A DNA stretch of 64,000 bases from Candidatus Obscuribacterales bacterium (GTDB lineage: Bacteria > Cyanobacteriota > Vampirovibrionia > Obscuribacterales > Obscuribacteraceae): positions 248,001 to 312,000 of the forward strand of contig JAIEOQ010000003.1 of the NCBI GenBank assembly GCA_019750335.1, read 5' to 3'. The notes under the pieces were generated by a model that saw nothing but the letters and a program-made list of their open reading frames with translations, ran no database searches and was not told the origin of the DNA. Below are positions 1 to 8,204 of this stretch, piece after piece (within the stretch, counting starts at the first letter, position 1; the number at the start of each line of letters is the position of its first letter). The translations under genes were made by a program, and so were the position numbers.

Positions 1-1
1 G

Positions 2-205
2 CAAACAAGCAGTATAGATATCAAGCGATTCATGGTTGCGGATTCCTCAGCTACCGGCGTGTTTTCTGGTGATATGGCTTCTGCCGCATCACCGCATATG
101 CTGCGTATATGTGCGCGCAAAAGTATGTCACTTATACTCAAAGTAAATCATCTTGAGATCGCCAATAATGAGATCGTTAGCGAGATTGTGGTTTTATTAG
201 GGTAA
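2..205 (+). CDS. C-terminal end of a gene cut by the window edge (unrecognised)
   Basis: An open frame runs from the first bases of the window to a TAA at 203-205, giving about 67 residues with no start of its own. The end is hydrophobic (LEIANNEIVSEIVVLLG) and looks like the last helix or strand of a larger globular protein. I do not recognise the family. It converges on the carbonic anhydrase gene, which ends 16 nt further on. It could be a chance open frame; the protein-like composition slightly favours a real gene. Confidence 0.4.
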   Translation, partial: QTSSIDIKRFMVADSSATGVFSGDMASAASPHMLRICARKSMSLILKVNHLEIANNEIVSEIVVLLG

Positions 206-220
206 GTTTAGATGTCGAAT

Positions 221-931
221 TTAGCGAATGAACTTGTCTTGTTGGGGATGAGTGCCAAGCCAAGTGATCTCGCCGGAGTGTAGGTTACGTACTGCGCCGA
301 CAACTTTTAGTTTGCCTTCTTTGACAAGAGCAGCAAGACCAGGGCCTTTTTTGAGCAAGCAAGACATTGTGTTGAACACATTTTCTTGAATCGCTGCGTT
401 CAGTAGAACTTCTTTGCTCGCTTTGCCATGTTCTTTTCGAGCCTTATCCACTGCCGGTTGGATCATCTCAATAAGTTGAGGAATGCTACCCCTTAACTGC
501 CCGCCGCTAACGGCACCATCTACGGCACCACATGAGGAATGACCGAGCACAACCAAAAGCGGCGTATTCAAATATTTGCAGCCATATTCTGCGCTGGCTA
601 ATTCTGCTGTTCCGCAAACATTACCGGCAACTCTAATCACAAATACATCGGCAAAACCTTGGTCGAAAATCAGCTCAACAGGTACTCTTGCGTCTGAGCA
701 ACCAAGCACAGTTGCTATCGGTTTTTGTCCGTTTTGTGCTGTTTCAGCACGACGTAAAGCATCTATTCTTAGCTGAGCACTTTTGCCCTGCACGTAGCGT
801 TTGTTGCCTGCTTTCAATCGTGCCAAAGCTACATCCGGAGTTATTTCTGTTGCCAGTGCGGGGCTTTGAATGACACCAACCAATACACTTATTGAAAGAA
901 GTTTTTTTAGAATCTCTCGGCAGGCAATCAT
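221..931 (-). CDS. Exported beta-class carbonic anhydrase
   Basis: Catalyses reversible hydration of CO2 to bicarbonate with a zinc ion. The mature part carries the beta-class signature: CSDAR with Cys78, Asp80 and Arg82, then HSSCG with His131 and Cys134, i.e. the Cys-Asp-Arg and His-x-x-Cys zinc and catalytic residues. The N-terminus (ILKKLLSISVLVGVIQSPALA) is a signal peptide, so the enzyme should act in the periplasm. I chose the ATG at 929-931 because GGAG (939-942) lies 7 nt upstream; an ATG 9 codons earlier (958) lacks this and would lengthen the region before the signal peptide. Length of 236 residues is normal. The gene stands alone. Family is certain; physiological role (CO2 supply or pH) is inferred. 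Confidence 0.93.
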   Translation of the reverse strand: MIACREILKKLLSISVLVGVIQSPALATEITPDVALARLKAGNKRYVQGKSAQLRIDALRRAETAQNGQKPIATVLGCSDARVPVELIFDQGFADVFVIRVAGNVCGTAELASAEYGCKYLNTPLLVVLGHSSCGAVDGAVSGGQLRGSIPQLIEMIQPAVDKARKEHGKASKEVLLNAAIQENVFNTMSCLLKKGPGLAALVKEGKLKVVGAVRNLHSGEITWLGTHPQQDKFIR

Positions 932-1054
932 CTCAATTCTCCAGATGGAACAGTGCATATTCTACCTCTTCAAAGATGCTTTCAAGTCGATTAAGTTGAG
1001 ATCGGCATGTCAAGGCTGTTAGCATTGTGGGGCTCCACAAGCAGAGGAAGTTTG

Positions 1055-1642
1055 ATGCCAGACCATATCGATGCTGTAAAACTATTTGAGCATTCGCGCT
1101 TGATCGTCGGCATGGTTCTCAGCTTGGCATTAGCGCGCTTGCTCAATGGCATTTCAAAATTTGTACAGCATCCGAAAAACACCTCTATTTATCTGGTGCA
1201 TTTTGGTTGGGTAATTGTAATCCTGCTTTTTCTGATCCATTTTTGGTGGTGGGAATTCAAGCTTATTACCGTACAGCACTGGACTTTTGAAGCGTATTTC
1301 CTGGTAATACTTTATGCCATAGTCTTTTTCTTGATGTGCGCCATTCTATTTCCTGATCGCATGGATGAATACACTGGCTTTGAAGATTATTTCCAGTCTC
1401 GCCACATCTGGTTCTTTGCCCTATTTGCTTCTACTTTTGTTATTGATATTTTTGATACCATCTTGAAAGGCATGGCTCACTATAATTCGCTTGGAATCGA
1501 ATATCCGATTAGAAACGCTTGTTTTATTGGATTGAGCATCGCCGCCATGTTTATCAACAATAAGAAATTTCAGCTGGGATATGTAGCACTCGCACTGATC
1601 TATGAAGTGTCCTATATTCTCCGGCTGTTTCATACTCAATAA
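1055..1642 (+). CDS. Six-helix integral membrane protein of unknown function
   Basis: A 195-residue protein with about six hydrophobic helices, rich in Phe and Trp (HFGWVIVILLFLIHFWWWEF), and short charged loops including PDRMDEYTGFEDYF near the middle. I do not recognise a named family or a catalytic motif. The start is the ATG at 1055, preceded by GAGG with 7 nt spacing; the ATG at 1007 has no ribosome-binding site. It is divergent from the carbonic anhydrase and convergent with higBA, so it is probably a single-gene unit. An inner-membrane location is inferred from the helices. Confidence 0.75.
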   Translation: MPDHIDAVKLFEHSRLIVGMVLSLALARLLNGISKFVQHPKNTSIYLVHFGWVIVILLFLIHFWWWEFKLITVQHWTFEAYFLVILYAIVFFLMCAILFPDRMDEYTGFEDYFQSRHIWFFALFASTFVIDIFDTILKGMAHYNSLGIEYPIRNACFIGLSIAAMFINNKKFQLGYVALALIYEVSYILRLFHTQ

Positions 1643-1654
1643 GTTATGAAATCG

Positions 1655-2086
1655 TCATAGCGCTGATTTAGTTTTACCAATAAAAACATCTGTTGAAAGA
1701 TTGAAGCGCTTAGCTAAACCTTGAATCTGGTTCAGGCTCAAATTAGGTCTGGCTCCGGATAAGAATTCAGAAATTCTTGAGGATGATCCAAAAATAGGAA
1801 TCAAGTCCGTTTGAGTTAAGCTATTAGACTCCATCAAGAATTTCACCATTTCTCTTGGCTCAAAATCCGATATTTCGGAATCCCATTTAGATTCATATTT
1901 AGCGATCAAATCAGTCAGCACTTCCAAATAGTCTTTTTCTGACCTGGACAAATTTGACAGATTTGTCAATAACTCATCGCAAACAGCTGCAGCTAAGTCA
2001 TTCTCTTTGTCGGTACGAATAGGTTTAAGCGGAAACCGTTTGCACAGCTTCTCATAAATTTTTGGATCGTCGACAATTCTGGCCAT
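1655..2086 (-). CDS. higA: HigA-type antitoxin, XRE helix-turn-helix
   Basis: A 143-residue HigA-family antitoxin. The N-terminal 80 residues are helical and acidic, as in HigA proteins with a separate toxin-binding part. The HTH follows at about 95-135 (SLTQTDLIPIFGSSSRISEFLSGARPNLS, quoted here only as positions 90-117 with key residues Thr-Gln-x-Asp-Leu and Ser-x-x-Ser-x-Phe). It starts 9 nt after the toxin gene in the same direction, the toxin-first order typical of higBA. It should neutralise the toxin by direct binding and repress the operon at the palindromes at 2432-2499. Family assignment is firm; partner and operator are inferred from context. Confidence 0.88.
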   Translation of the reverse strand: MARIVDDPKIYEKLCKRFPLKPIRTDKENDLAAAVCDELLTNLSNLSRSEKDYLEVLTDLIAKYESKWDSEISDFEPREMVKFLMESNSLTQTDLIPIFGSSSRISEFLSGARPNLSLNQIQGLAKRFNLSTDVFIGKTKSAL

Positions 2087-2095
2087 AACTAAACC

Positions 2096-2407
2096 TCATT
2101 CTTTCCAGCGTTCGTCAATTCTCTTTCTCCATAATCCTTTATCGTACTCTTCATGAGTCATTACGCCTTGGATGTATAGATGACCTAATTCAAATCGACA
2201 AATAGCAATTAATCTGAATTTGTTGCCCCCAATATCAAAAATCACGTGTCCTTTGTACCAATCAGCTGTGTTGAATGTCTCTTTGATTTCTGGGTAGTTC
2301 TGCCACGTACTCGCTTGAGTAGCAGTTTTCCATATATCTAATGGAGCTTTTGCTTTGCGATTGTTGACGATAAATTTTCTCGCTCTGCCCCAGTGCACTA
2401 CTCTCAC
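2096..2407 (-). CDS. higB: HigB-type mRNA interferase toxin
   Basis: A 103-residue RelE-superfamily toxin of the HigB type. Family marks are the N-terminal KFIVNNRKAKAPLDIW region, FDIGGNKFRLIA in the central sheet and the C-terminal MTHEEYDKGLW block, which matches the HxxYDKxxW ending of HigB. Such toxins cleave mRNA on translating ribosomes. It is the first gene of the operon, 24 nt below the operator palindromes, with higA 9 nt downstream. Length is typical, and I see no frameshift or lost motif, so the module is probably functional. Confidence 0.9.
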   Translation of the reverse strand: MRVVHWGRARKFIVNNRKAKAPLDIWKTATQASTWQNYPEIKETFNTADWYKGHVIFDIGGNKFRLIAICRFELGHLYIQGVMTHEEYDKGLWRKRIDERWKE

Positions 2408-2431
2408 ATTTTTGGTCCTGCTTCTTATCTG

Positions 2432-2499
2432 ATATTAAATTCTCCCAAATTGGGAGTTCTCTGTCAAGGGGCGTCTCCCGAATTGGGAGAATTTAATAT
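2432..2499. promoter_or_regulatory. higBA operator-promoter: two palindromes as 25-bp inverted arms
   Basis: Arms at 2432-2456 and 2475-2499 are inverted repeats of each other with 23 of 25 bases matching, separated by 18 bp. Each arm contains its own near-palindrome, CTCCCAAATTGGGAG or CTCCCGAATTGGGAG. On the minus strand a TTGACA box (2467-2462) lies between the arms, and GAGAAT follows 17 nt later inside the left arm. A repressor on both arms would therefore clamp the promoter. Binding by HigA or the HigBA complex is inferred from position. Confidence 0.75.
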
Positions 2500-2595
2500 T
2501 GTAAGCCAGCTGCGTGGAGGCTAGCGCTGGTTTAATGTTGCCAATTTTTGGGTACTTAATCAAAAGTATCTATATATCCAGGGCGGAGAGTTTGC

Positions 2596-3858
2596 ATGAC
2601 TCGTGATAACAGTTCTGATAATCAGACCAAAATCGTCGATGAGAATAAAGACTCAATGGATCAGCCTGAATCAAATTCAGATTCTGGAATAAGCGGACTC
2701 AACTTATTATCACTAGTTGAAAAAGGTAATTCGGCTCCTCGTCGTGAATCAATCGAGCTTGCAGCAGCAGGTGACATTTCTGCGTTGTTACCGCCGGGTA
2801 GGACGGAATCATCACAGCCAACAAGCCGGCAAGAAAAAATAGCACCGCCTGCAGAGGATCCGGTAATACGGAAATCTCAATCGATTGAAGAATTTGCTGC
2901 AGAAAAATCTTGGCAAGAATTCCCTGGAAACAAAATTGATGGAGAGGATCCTTATGCTGAGCCACGAGAGCTTGCCTATCGTCATCACTCGGGGGCGCGT
3001 TTATCTTTCGAAGAGACTGCACAGCTGGAATCGTGGTGGCAATTTCCTGGCTTGGACAAAGGTTCGGCTGATGCACGCGCTTTGATGCAATTAGATATTC
3101 TGACATTTGACACACTAACAGAAGAAGAAAAAGGACGACTGTATTCTTGGCAGGAATTTCCAAATCCGGATAAAAGCTTAGATCGGGCGCGCGAGCTTGC
3201 TTTTAAAAATAATGATCGGTCTTTGAAGAAGAGCGAAAAAGCGGAATTGTGTGCGTGGAATAGCTTTTATAATCCGGATCCAAAATATGATCGCCCTCGT
3301 GAATTGGTACGAAAAGCAACAGAAAATGGCGAAGGGCTAACTGTGGCTCAAAAAGCGGAGCTTGCTAGTTGGCTTGATTTCCCCGGTTTGGATAAACAAT
3401 CAACATCTATGCGCGAACTTGCCCGCAAAGAATATTTTAACCCGGACAATGGATTGGAACCTTCTGAAATAGCTAAGCTTGAAGCTGGAAAAATGTTTAC
3501 CAATCCGGATAAACGTTTAGACTCAGTACGAAAATTGGTGGAGCAACAAATAGCTTCTAATTACAAAATAGATGGTGCAAAACCCCTAACAAATGAGCAG
3601 TTAGCTGAGCTAAAAGTTTGGTACAGTCTGCCAGATCCGAATAAATATTATGATGAAGCCCGTCAGCTTATGAAAGCTGAAATTACCGGCACTGAACCTA
3701 CCGAAGAACAAGTAGCAGTTATTGCCAAAGCCCAGGATGTGTACAAAAATCCGCCGGAACCGGTTTATAAAGAACCCAACAAAAACTTCTATCAAAGATA
3801 CGAACAATTCAAACCGGATTTGAACAAAGAAGATCCGCGTAGACGTATTCGCTGGTAA
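2596..3858 (+). CDS. Tandem SWxxFPNPDK-repeat protein, unknown function
   Basis: A 420-residue hydrophilic protein with no signal peptide or membrane segment. After a low-complexity, charged N-terminus (about 1-95) it is built of roughly eight units of 35-43 residues. The consensus is A-x-L-x-S-W-x-x-F-P-N-P-D-K-x-x-D-x-A-R-E-L-x-x-K, usually followed by L-T/S-x-E. Unit cores are near residues 110, 148, 192, 228, 266, 306 and 350, and the last unit (near 390) is worn. The start has GGAG 7 nt upstream. It stands alone between the higBA operator and a convergent HTH gene. I do not recognise the family. The pattern suggests a helical repeat scaffold, possibly for protein binding. Confidence 0.8.
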   Translation: MTRDNSSDNQTKIVDENKDSMDQPESNSDSGISGLNLLSLVEKGNSAPRRESIELAAAGDISALLPPGRTESSQPTSRQEKIAPPAEDPVIRKSQSIEEFAAEKSWQEFPGNKIDGEDPYAEPRELAYRHHSGARLSFEETAQLESWWQFPGLDKGSADARALMQLDILTFDTLTEEEKGRLYSWQEFPNPDKSLDRARELAFKNNDRSLKKSEKAELCAWNSFYNPDPKYDRPRELVRKATENGEGLTVAQKAELASWLDFPGLDKQSTSMRELARKEYFNPDNGLEPSEIAKLEAGKMFTNPDKRLDSVRKLVEQQIASNYKIDGAKPLTNEQLAELKVWYSLPDPNKYYDEARQLMKAEITGTEPTEEQVAVIAKAQDVYKNPPEPVYKEPNKNFYQRYEQFKPDLNKEDPRRRIRW

Positions 3859-3893
3859 TTGAAAAGGATCGGCGCAGATTTGTCACCGAATAA

Positions 3894-4256
3894 TTAGTCT
3901 GACAGTTTTTTTACGGCGTTATAAACGGTTGAATAGCTAGGTGGATCTCTGCCTTCAGCTATACAAGCTGCTCTTACTTTTTGAAAAATCTCCGTAATTA
4001 GTGGTTTTGGTATTTGCAAAAGCTCATCTACGATTAGTATTTCTAGCTGAGGGGAAATTTTGCGGTGTTGCCCACGGTCAGACCGGCCTTTTCGGTTTAA
4101 ACCGCTAAAACCTTCCTTTTGAAAATTTCTGTACCAACTCCATAGGGTTCTTACCGGCAGATTGTGCTGGCGAGCAATTTTGGCCATGCTAACCTTCTGC
4201 TCGATAAAATCGGCAAGAATTTTGTATTTTTCGCTAGCAGGGGTTAGATCGTCCAT
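3894..4256 (-). CDS. Free-standing Mu/integrase-type HTH protein, no DDE domain
   Basis: About 121 residues forming two DNA-binding units: a helix-turn-helix (KYKILADFIEQKVSMAKIAR, then LPVRTLWSWYRNF) and a second block ending PPSYSTVYNAVKKL. This is the N-terminal arrangement of Mu/TnsB-like DDE transposases, where the PSYSTVY block normally leads into the catalytic domain. Here a stop follows at once, and no DDE domain exists in the 35 nt before the next gene. It lies downstream of two sensor kinases on the same strand. The ATG at 4256 has no clear ribosome site. A TTG 54 nt upstream, overlapping the kinase stop, has AAGG before it and may be the true start. Likely a domesticated DNA-binding protein or a transposase remnant. 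Confidence 0.7.
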   Translation of the reverse strand: MDDLTPASEKYKILADFIEQKVSMAKIARQHNLPVRTLWSWYRNFQKEGFSGLNRKGRSDRGQHRKISPQLEILIVDELLQIPKPLITEIFQKVRAACIAEGRDPPSYSTVYNAVKKLSD

Positions 4257-4296
4257 AGCCGGTAATATCGGAACGAAAACAACCTGATGATAGGGG

Positions 4297-5745
4297 TTAT
4301 TTATGTCCAAATTGTTCCTTGGGAATGCGGCATGTAAAGAGATGGCATCTTTCATTGAAGTCAAAAGTAAGAGTTCCACCATGCTCTTCTATGATCATTT
4401 TGCTGATTATTAAGGGTAAAGTTTCAAGAAAACGCGGATCAAGATGAGCATCTAAGTTGATTGTTTGTGGGATAGCATTTACATGAGTAAATTCGTGTGA
4501 TACGGAAATCTCAATATTGTTTTGTATTTGTTCGCCGCTAATTTTGATTCTCTCCTCTGGCTTTATCGTGATTCCGTCAGCTAAGCAGTCGATAATATTG
4601 GTGATTGCTTTAGAAAGTTTTTCGTGGTCAGCCTTTAAAAGTAGATTTTCAACATTATCAGTTTGAATATCAATATCCTCTTCAAAGGAGACGCTGTGCT
4701 CTATCGCACTTTGTATCAGTGATGTTAGATTTGTGTCGGAGAGAATAAGCTTGAATTTGCCAGCCTCCATTTTTTCTAAAAGCAATATATTTGCAATTAA
4801 ACGAGTTGCTTCATTGAGGCTTTCAGTGACCTTTACTGAAAGATCTGCCACCGGTTTACTGATCGGTTGATACTGTCCATTTGCTAGCATGGAAAAAACG
4901 GATTTGACTGAAGCAAGTGGAGTTTTTAGTTCATGGCTTACTAATGAAATAAAGTGGTGTCTGGACTTTTCTAAGCTGGTAATTTCAGCGTCGGCATTTC
5001 TAATTATGCGATCAAGTTCGGCAATCTCGTCATAGCCGCTTACCGCTGGCAAAAGCGGTTTTCGTACACCCAGAAGTATTGCGTTTGCTGTCAGCTGTCT
5101 TAGGCGCATTACGATATCCAGAATGAAATAGGCGCTTAATCCGACTGTAATTAGTAAGCTTACAATCGCTCCCGTAAAGATCACTGTTTCAATAGTCTTT
5201 TTGGTTTTTGAAATATCATTGAGGTTGCTATCCGCAATCCTCTCCTCGATAGCTACAAGTTTTTGGATATAGCCATGTATTTTGTACATGAGCAGGCTAG
5301 AATCTTGTGCCCAAGGCATTGCGGATAAGGTTTGCCAGTTCTCATTTGCAGTATCGATCTTTTGTTGGACGCGAATTAGATCTATGTACTTCTTAAAATC
5401 AATTTGTAGCTTTTGGGTAAGTACATGTTCGGTTGAATTATTTTGTAAGAGACATTTGAGATTTGCTATTTCTTTTTTTGCTGTGGCAGTATCGATGTTA
5501 CTCAATGTTTGTGGTGTCATATATGATCCGAATCTGATTTGAGCGCCACGAAACATTAATCGTCCGAGGCGATGGATTGCGGATAGCGTATTTACTGCGG
5601 CTTGTTCTTTTTTTACTTGCACATCCATTTGATTTAAAAGTGAAGCCAAAAGTAAAACAAAGAGCACTTCAAAAATTAAAGGTATGCAGATAATCGCTAG
5701 GATCTTTCCTTCGATCTTGAAATGTAGATTTCGAGAGAGAGCCAT
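4297..5745 (-). CDS. Sensor kinase with phosphoacceptor His but degenerate ATPase domain
   Basis: 482 residues: transmembrane segments at about 15-36 and 188-210 around a roughly 150-residue helical sensor, a HAMP-like linker ending DEIAELDR (240-246), then a HisKA domain with a good phosphorylation site SHELKTPL, His271. The ATP-binding half is recognisable only by alignment. The N-box Asn is replaced by Cys (NIIDCLADG). The DxGxG box reads HEFTH. The GLGL box is gone, although the trailing IIEEHGG is kept. It should not bind ATP. The gene begins 6 nt after the neighbouring kinase (5752-7221), which has the reverse defect. I infer that this protein is phosphorylated in trans by that partner. 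Confidence 0.88.
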   Translation of the reverse strand: MALSRNLHFKIEGKILAIICIPLIFEVLFVLLLASLLNQMDVQVKKEQAAVNTLSAIHRLGRLMFRGAQIRFGSYMTPQTLSNIDTATAKKEIANLKCLLQNNSTEHVLTQKLQIDFKKYIDLIRVQQKIDTANENWQTLSAMPWAQDSSLLMYKIHGYIQKLVAIEERIADSNLNDISKTKKTIETVIFTGAIVSLLITVGLSAYFILDIVMRLRQLTANAILLGVRKPLLPAVSGYDEIAELDRIIRNADAEITSLEKSRHHFISLVSHELKTPLASVKSVFSMLANGQYQPISKPVADLSVKVTESLNEATRLIANILLLEKMEAGKFKLILSDTNLTSLIQSAIEHSVSFEEDIDIQTDNVENLLLKADHEKLSKAITNIIDCLADGITIKPEERIKISGEQIQNNIEISVSHEFTHVNAIPQTINLDAHLDPRFLETLPLIISKMIIEEHGGTLTFDFNERCHLFTCRIPKEQFGHK

Positions 5746-5751
5746 GGTCTT

Positions 5752-7221
5752 TCAACTCCCTGATCTTGGCAGCTGCACGATCAATGAGCTGCCGTTGCCG
5801 GTATAAGGAGCGATATAAATGTTTCCACCATGTCGTTCGATGATATTTTTGCAAATGTATAATCCTAAGCCGCTTCCTTCTTGTACGGTGTTAGTGCTTC
5901 GTGGCATATGTGCAAAAGGTTGAAACAGTATTTTTTGATCTGATTCGTTTATACCTGGTCCTTGATCGCTTACAGAAATGCTCAACCAATCGTTGTTTGT
6001 GTCGATTGAAATCGTTATCGTTCCATTTGTTGGAGAATGGTTGATCGCATTCATTATCAGATTAGTCAACACCTGCGTTATTCGATCTCGATCGGCGATA
6101 ATTACGACCTCGTCATTTTTAAAAAATTGAATTTGTAGTTGTTGCTTATTGGCAATTTCTTGCAGGTCGACCAATACTGAATCAATTACAGTATTTATGT
6201 CGAATTGTTCAAAGTTGAATGGCAGTGTATAGGAATTGTGGTCAACTTCAGTTTGCAATTCAAGTATTAATCGTTCCATTCGTGCTGCGCTCTCTTGGGT
6301 CGCTTGGAGCCGCTCTTTTGTTTTTTCATTCAAATCGTTGATATGTGATTCTAAAAGTTCTTTAGTTGCTTGATTTACGATTTGGAGCGGTTGCTGCAGG
6401 CGAAGTGCCAACAATGATTTGAGATGTTTCTGAGTGCTTTTGAGCTCTTGTAACTGTTGTGCCGTATGATGAAAAACACGATCAAGTTCGGCAATCTCAT
6501 CTTGACCGCTGATCTGTTGATGGAGAAGCTCACCATTTCCTAAACAATAAGCATTCTCCATCATCTGTTTGAGACGTCCTGAAATATCACGTTTGAAAAA
6601 TAGCCATAAACTGAGAGTTATGACTGAGCTTAGTATTAATCCGGCAAAAAATATTTTGTATGCGACCAAACCATATGTTTCGTCTTCTAGCGGAGGCAGA
6701 AAAAATGCGGCTTCTCGTCCTGCTGCTTTCATTGAGCTACTTAAGGAAAGCCATATTGAAGTGATTTGTTTTGCTATTGAGCGGGCTTGAGGATCGACCA
6801 TCATATGTTGTAGCGACATATGTCTATGGGTGGACATGAACTCGTCCAGAAGTGTAATCGCTTTATCAAGCTCAGTTCTTGTAGTGCGTAACTTTAGTGC
6901 AAGCAGTGGATTATCGGCAGCCAACACTTTTAATTGCATAAGGTGATCAATGATTGTGTCGGTACTATTTTTGTAGCGCTCTTTTATTCTCTCGTCCCCG
7001 GACAAAAAATAGGTGGAGGCGAGAGTGGCTGCTTGAACGGTGGATAAAGCGATATGATCCGACTTTACTGTGAATTGACGTAACTTATTGGCCTGATTGA
7101 GTTTTGCTTGAGCTTCTTCGATTACCGTATAGATAGTCCAAACAAATCCAAGCTCAAACAATAGCGGTACCGCTATAAGTACTCCTCCTTTCCGGGCCAT
7201 ATTCCAATTCATATGAAGCAT
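5752..7221 (-). CDS. Sensor kinase with intact ATPase domain but no phosphoacceptor His
   Basis: 489 residues with the same plan as the next gene: transmembrane segments at about 12-34 and 188-209, a periplasmic helical sensor, and a HAMP-like linker ending DEIAELDR. The catalytic domain is complete: N-box NLIMNAINHSP with Asn391, G1 box DQGPGI (419-424) and G2 box GSGLGL (449-454). In the dimerisation helix the usual SHELRTP is replaced by ALRLQQP, so the acceptor His is Leu273. It cannot autophosphorylate by the usual route. AGGG sits 6 nt before the ATG at 7221. It is the first gene of a three-gene run and divergent from the response regulator at 7319. It probably donates phosphate to the His of the downstream kinase. 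Confidence 0.88.
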   Translation of the reverse strand: MLHMNWNMARKGGVLIAVPLLFELGFVWTIYTVIEEAQAKLNQANKLRQFTVKSDHIALSTVQAATLASTYFLSGDERIKERYKNSTDTIIDHLMQLKVLAADNPLLALKLRTTRTELDKAITLLDEFMSTHRHMSLQHMMVDPQARSIAKQITSIWLSLSSSMKAAGREAAFFLPPLEDETYGLVAYKIFFAGLILSSVITLSLWLFFKRDISGRLKQMMENAYCLGNGELLHQQISGQDEIAELDRVFHHTAQQLQELKSTQKHLKSLLALRLQQPLQIVNQATKELLESHINDLNEKTKERLQATQESAARMERLILELQTEVDHNSYTLPFNFEQFDINTVIDSVLVDLQEIANKQQLQIQFFKNDEVVIIADRDRITQVLTNLIMNAINHSPTNGTITISIDTNNDWLSISVSDQGPGINESDQKILFQPFAHMPRSTNTVQEGSGLGLYICKNIIERHGGNIYIAPYTGNGSSLIVQLPRSGS

Positions 7222-7318
7222 ATAGCACCCTGGGCGGCGTATACTATGAGTAAATCATATTATTGATTTTTGGAGCATTGTTCTTCGTTGTTTGTTTTGC
7301 CGGACAAATATTTGACCC

Positions 7319-8008
7319 ATGGCCAAAATCTTAGTTATCGAAGACGATAAAAATATGCGCGATGCCGTGCAAGATAATCTTGAATTCGACGGACATCTAG
7401 TTGAGTCGGTTGCTTCAGGGGAAGAAGCTTTAGCAATTCTGGCTACTAACGAATATGATTTGATTGTTTTAGATCTAGGACTGCCGGGTGTAAGCGGTGT
7501 TGACCTATGCTCAAAATTTAGAGCCACGGGCGGGCAGTCACCGGTTTTGATTTTGACTGCTAGCGAGGATTTACAGCATAAGGACCGCGGTTTTTCTGCT
7601 GGCGCTGACGATTATTTGACAAAACCGTTTCATCAAAAAGAATTGCTTTTGCGTGTGAGAGCTTTATTGCGTAGAGCGCCGTCTTTAAAAGAGGACAGGC
7701 TAAGATATGGTCCTTTTCTGCTTGACCCGCCAGCTCGTCAACTAACAAGAGATGGCAAAGTTTTGCGACTCACGCCGATTGAGTTTGCCCTATTTGAATT
7801 TATGGTTCGTAATTCGCAACGTGTATTTACTCAAGAAGAGCTTTTGCTAAAGGTTTGGCCATCAAGCTCGGAAAGAACAGCCAATTCAATTCGGATGTGC
7901 ATTGGAAAAATCCGCGCCAAAATTGATATTGCTGACGAGCCATCATTTATAGAAAACCTTCACGGTCACGGCTACCGTTTGCGATCTCTCGATATGAAAA
8001 CCAGCTAA
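7319..8008 (+). CDS. OmpR/PhoB-family response regulator
   Basis: 229 residues. The receiver domain (1-115) has the acidic pair Asp9-Asp10, phosphoacceptor Asp52 (VLDLGLPG), Thr near 80 (LILTAS) and Lys102 (LTKPF), so it is fully equipped. A winged-helix DNA-binding domain (about 128-223) shows LTPIEFALFEFMVRN, RVFTQEELLLKVW and the ENLHGHGYRL wing. It is divergent from the two half-kinases, with a 97-nt shared promoter region, which makes it their likely target. The adhesin gene follows 196 nt downstream on the same strand and may be part of its regulon. The function is clear; the pairing is inferred. Confidence 0.93.
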   Translation: MAKILVIEDDKNMRDAVQDNLEFDGHLVESVASGEEALAILATNEYDLIVLDLGLPGVSGVDLCSKFRATGGQSPVLILTASEDLQHKDRGFSAGADDYLTKPFHQKELLLRVRALLRRAPSLKEDRLRYGPFLLDPPARQLTRDGKVLRLTPIEFALFEFMVRNSQRVFTQEELLLKVWPSSSERTANSIRMCIGKIRAKIDIADEPSFIENLHGHGYRLRSLDMKTS

Positions 8009-8204
8009 TGAATATCTCGTTTGGTGTGAGATTTAGTTAAGAAACCGATTCGAGTCCGAAAACACTCAGATTGCAGTTGCGTTTCAAAAATAACCTGCAC
8101 GCTTTTCCCGCATGGGAACTAGGTTTCACGGGTATAAAACAAGTGAGCCAGATTGTTTTGTTTGGCTATAAACATTGTGTGGATAAGGCAAAAGGGTAGC
8201 GGTT

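Noticed and set aside
2699..3163. Minus-strand frame of 154 codons with a hydrophobic stretch
   Set aside because: Lies entirely within the repeat protein gene, which has a good ribosome site and clear repeat pattern.
8104..8117. Small hairpin TTCCCGCATGGGAA upstream of the adhesin
   Set aside because: Only five base pairs and no adjoining T-run or promoter box. Too short to interpret.
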